Shown here: positions 61,724-64,000 of the stretch, piece after piece | How positions within the stretch are numbered: the first letter of the stretch is position 1 | Layout of the letters: every line of letters starts with the position of its first letter | From: UBA9611 sp965237595 | Lineage (GTDB): Bacteria; Chloroflexota; Dehalococcoidia; Lucifugimonadales; UBA3495 | Direction of reading: 5' to 3' | Assembly: GCA_965237595.1 (NCBI GenBank) | Contig: CBDEFY010000001.1 | Coordinates: 124,001 to 188,000 of the forward strand | Length of the DNA stretch: 64,000 nt | Position numbers and translations under genes: made by a program | Notes under the pieces: model-generated | Database searches by the model: none | The model's input: the letters and a program-made list of their open reading frames with translations, nothing else | What the model was told of the DNA's origin: nothing

Positions 61724-63979
61724 GTGACCAGTTCGTATCAGACCATCGGCCGGCCGGTGGGCCGGGCGGAAGGGCCAGCCAAAGTCACCGGCCAGGCCGT
61801 ATACCCCGCCGACGTGAACCTACCGGGCACCCTGGTGGGCAAGTGTTTGCGCAGTCCCTTTCCCTACGCCAAGATAGTATCCATAGACCCGGACTCGGTG
61901 GCCGCAGCCCGGCGTTTGCCCGGCGTCCATGCGGTTTTGACCGCAGACGACATCCCGCCCCACCTGGTGGGCCGGATGCTCCGGGACATGCCCATGCTGG
62001 CCCGTGACGTGGTCCGCTTCGCCGGCCAAAAAGTCGTGGCTGTGGCTGCCGAAGACGACGACATCGCGGAAGAAGCCCTGAACCTCATCGAGATAGATTA
62101 CCAGGAACTGGACCCCATACTCGACCTGACGGATGCCACAAAGCCCGGTGCGCCGGTTCTTCATCCCGAGTTCAGCGGTTACGCAGGCATACCTGACGGC
62201 CCTCAAGAGCACCCCAACATCGCGGGCCACGGCTCCTGGAAGCAGGGCGATGTCGAACAGGGCTTTGCCGACGCCGATTACGTATTTGAGCACACCTTCC
62301 GGACCAACCACCAACATCAGGCCTATATCGAACCCCATGCCTCGGTGGTCTTTCTGGACAACGGAGGCCGGGTCCAGACCTGGGTTAACAGCAAGATGCC
62401 CTTCCAGGTGCGCCAGCAATTGTCGGAGGGCATCGACCTACCCACCGAAGACATACGGGTTAACCCCACTACCATCGGTGGCGACTTCGGTGGCAAGGGC
62501 AGTTTCATGGACAGCCACCTGGGTTTCTGGCTATCCAAAACCACCGGCCGTCCCGTGCGCATGGTCATGACCTACATCGAAGAACTAATGGCGGGCAATC
62601 CCCGGCACCCGGCGGTGATGTCCATCAAGACCGGAGTGAAGAAAGACGGGACAATCACGGCCCGCCAAGCCCATCTGGTGTACGACAGCGGCGGATACGC
62701 GGCCTTCAAACCCCAGAGGGGTGTGACCTATGGCTCACGCTGCCTGGGGCCCTACAAGATACCCCACGGACAGATTGACTCGTATGTGGTCTACACCAAC
62801 CAGGTGCCCTGTGGCAGCATGCGGGCACCCGGAGATCCCCAGTCCATCTTCGCGGCCGAGGCCCAGATCGACCTGATTGCCCGGGAACTGGGCATGGACC
62901 CAATCGAGTTCCGCAAGAAGAACCTGGTGCAGGACGGCGACGCGTCACCCCTGGGCCACCATTGGAAGAACATCATGGGTCTTAGGACCTTGGACGCCGC
63001 CATGAAAGAGGCGGGATACCAAGACGCCAAGCCTCAAAAGCGCGGCAAACTCACCGGGCGCGGCATGGCCATCAGTGAGAGACACGTGGGGGCCGGAAGC
63101 TCAACCGCCAAGGTGTCGGTGGACGCCGATGGTACGGTCACCCTCTACACCGCCCTGCCCGACACCGGCTCCGGCTTCTACACAGTGCTCCGGCAGATAC
63201 TGGGCCAGGAGTTGGGTGTGGCCTACGACGAGATCAAACTGGAAACTTGGAGCACCGACGACGTGGCCTTCGAGACCGGCGTGGGCGGCAGCCGCGTCAC
63301 CCATGTCGCCGGACAAGCCGTATACCGGGCAACCCAGGAACTGCGTCAGAAGATGGTGACCATGGCCGCCGACCTGTTCGGCTGGCCTGAAGACCAGACC
63401 GCGTTCTCCCAGGGCCAGGTGACCGCGCCCGGCCAAACTCCGGTGAGCCTGGGCGACTTGGTCTCCCGTTCTGGCGGCGTGATGGAGGCTGAAAACACCT
63501 ATGACTCTGATCGGGACGAAGACATCACTGTGTTCTGCGTCCAGATCGCCGAGGTGGACGTGGACGTTGAGACGGGGCAGGTGCAACTGACCAAGTTCAC
63601 CTCCGCCCACGACGTGGGGACCATCCTGAACCCTCTGGGACACCAGGGCCAGGTGGACGGCGCGGTGATGCAGGGTATCGGTTACGCCCTAACCGAGGAA
63701 TTGCAATACGACGAAGGCCATGTAACCACCCTTTCCATGGGCGAGTACAAGATTCCGGCGATGCCCGACATGCCGGAGCTCCGGACCGTGCTGGTGGAGA
63801 GCGAAAGCGGCGGGCCGACACCCTACGGCGGCAAGGCGATCGGCGAGCAGGGAATCAGTTCCGTGGCCCCGGCCATCGTCAACGCCATCCTGGACGCCAC
63901 CGGTGTCAGCATGACGGAGATTCCAGTTACTTCTGAGAAACTGTTCCGGGCCATGGAAGCAGCACACCGTAACGTCTGA
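61724..63979 (+). CDS. Xanthine dehydrogenase-family molybdopterin-binding subunit
   Basis: 751 residues from GTG 61724, 12 bases after pepA. It begins GRPVGRAEGPAKVTGQAVYP (xanthine dehydrogenase a/b hammerhead), then GLRSPF-like SPFPYAKIVSID. The molybdopterin part has GGDFGGKGSFMDSHLGFWLS, VPCGSMRAPGDPQSIFAAEA, FETGVGGSRVTHVAGQAVYR, and the active-site Glu region GGKAIGEQGISSVAPAI. Such large subunits hydroxylate aromatic, purine or aldehyde substrates with FAD and 2Fe-2S partners, which presumably lie beyond the window. The substrate is unknown. Confidence 0.85.
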   Translation: MTSSYQTIGRPVGRAEGPAKVTGQAVYPADVNLPGTLVGKCLRSPFPYAKIVSIDPDSVAAARRLPGVHAVLTADDIPPHLVGRMLRDMPMLARDVVRFAGQKVVAVAAEDDDIAEEALNLIEIDYQELDPILDLTDATKPGAPVLHPEFSGYAGIPDGPQEHPNIAGHGSWKQGDVEQGFADADYVFEHTFRTNHQHQAYIEPHASVVFLDNGGRVQTWVNSKMPFQVRQQLSEGIDLPTEDIRVNPTTIGGDFGGKGSFMDSHLGFWLSKTTGRPVRMVMTYIEELMAGNPRHPAVMSIKTGVKKDGTITARQAHLVYDSGGYAAFKPQRGVTYGSRCLGPYKIPHGQIDSYVVYTNQVPCGSMRAPGDPQSIFAAEAQIDLIARELGMDPIEFRKKNLVQDGDASPLGHHWKNIMGLRTLDAAMKEAGYQDAKPQKRGKLTGRGMAISERHVGAGSSTAKVSVDADGTVTLYTALPDTGSGFYTVLRQILGQELGVAYDEIKLETWSTDDVAFETGVGGSRVTHVAGQAVYRATQELRQKMVTMAADLFGWPEDQTAFSQGQVTAPGQTPVSLGDLVSRSGGVMEAENTYDSDRDEDITVFCVQIAEVDVDVETGQVQLTKFTSAHDVGTILNPLGHQGQVDGAVMQGIGYALTEELQYDEGHVTTLSMGEYKIPAMPDMPELRTVLVESESGGPTPYGGKAIGEQGISSVAPAIVNAILDATGVSMTEIPVTSEKLFRAMEAAHRNV

Positions 63980-64000
63980 CCCGTGTTGTATAATTTCCGT

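Noticed and set aside
1..64000. Global reassignment of TAG to a sense codon
   Set aside because: Many conserved genes (topA, xerC, pepQ, efp, xseA, ftsA, proC, nrdJ) end at TAG at the expected C terminus.

Overview
The window looks like a moderately GC-rich chromosome segment of a Chloroflexota bacterium, most likely Dehalococcoidia or a SAR202-type lineage. This is inferred from gene content and protein flavour: a fused gamma-alpha/beta 2-oxoacid:ferredoxin oxidoreductase, system I cytochrome c maturation with a CxxxY-type CcmE, B12-dependent ribonucleotide reductase, many SDR, MDR and FAH-type catabolic enzymes, YvcK, and an EF-P with an atypical tip. No rRNA, tRNA or CRISPR array was recognised.

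Layout. Positions 1-8060 are a scarred accessory region. Remains of a surface-polysaccharide locus (MarR_EPS-like regulator, RfaH/NusG-like antiterminator, nucleotide-sugar epimerase start, E1 alpha/beta transketolase-like pair) are broken up by two types of IS3-family element and an IS630-family element. Positions 8189-11528 hold yvcK and a GatC/GatA-like amidase pair. Positions 11717-27032 are a mosaic of single-gene units (FIST sensor, periplasmic-binding-like protein, SDRs, DinB, GNAT, FAH, MDR, endonuclease III) mixed with decayed genes (M28 peptidase, ICMT, acyl-CoA synthetase, BenE, alpha/beta-hydrolase-LuxR) and an IS1-like remnant. Positions 27128-30326 are ccmABCD (minus) and ccmE (plus). 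Positions 30805-33383 are korAB. From 33840 onward the region is mostly conserved housekeeping: dprA (broken)-topA-xerC-aroQ-pepQ; efp-xseA-xseB; a PurN-like gene; convergent tig-clpP-clpX; rsmH-ftsA-ftsZ; nrdR-small ORF-nrdJ; pdxA; proC-yggT; padR with a membrane partner; a P-loop kinase; pepA (amber-interrupted); and a large xanthine dehydrogenase-family molybdenum subunit.

The most striking object is at 18379-18972. It is a predicted lipoprotein with a thioredoxin-like domain whose CxxC motif is written TGA-CCG-GTT-TGA, i.e. U-P-V-U if both UGA codons are decoded as selenocysteine. Immediately downstream is a perfect 7-bp hairpin with a GGUC tetraloop. It fits the usual bacterial SECIS geometry for both UGAs. 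Two independent nonsense mutations hitting exactly the two redox positions would be a remarkable coincidence, so I read this as a candidate double-selenocysteine (UxxU) lipoprotein.

Other themes are: IS elements whose two flanks belong to different truncated genes, suggesting IS-mediated deletions (or assembly joins); several single-lesion pseudogenes, three of them interrupted by TAG; matching promoter plus tandem NrdR-box arrangements before both nrdR and nrdJ; a palindromic operator before padR; and a probable programmed -1 frameshift in the IS630 transposase. All assignments come from reading the sequence without database searches.
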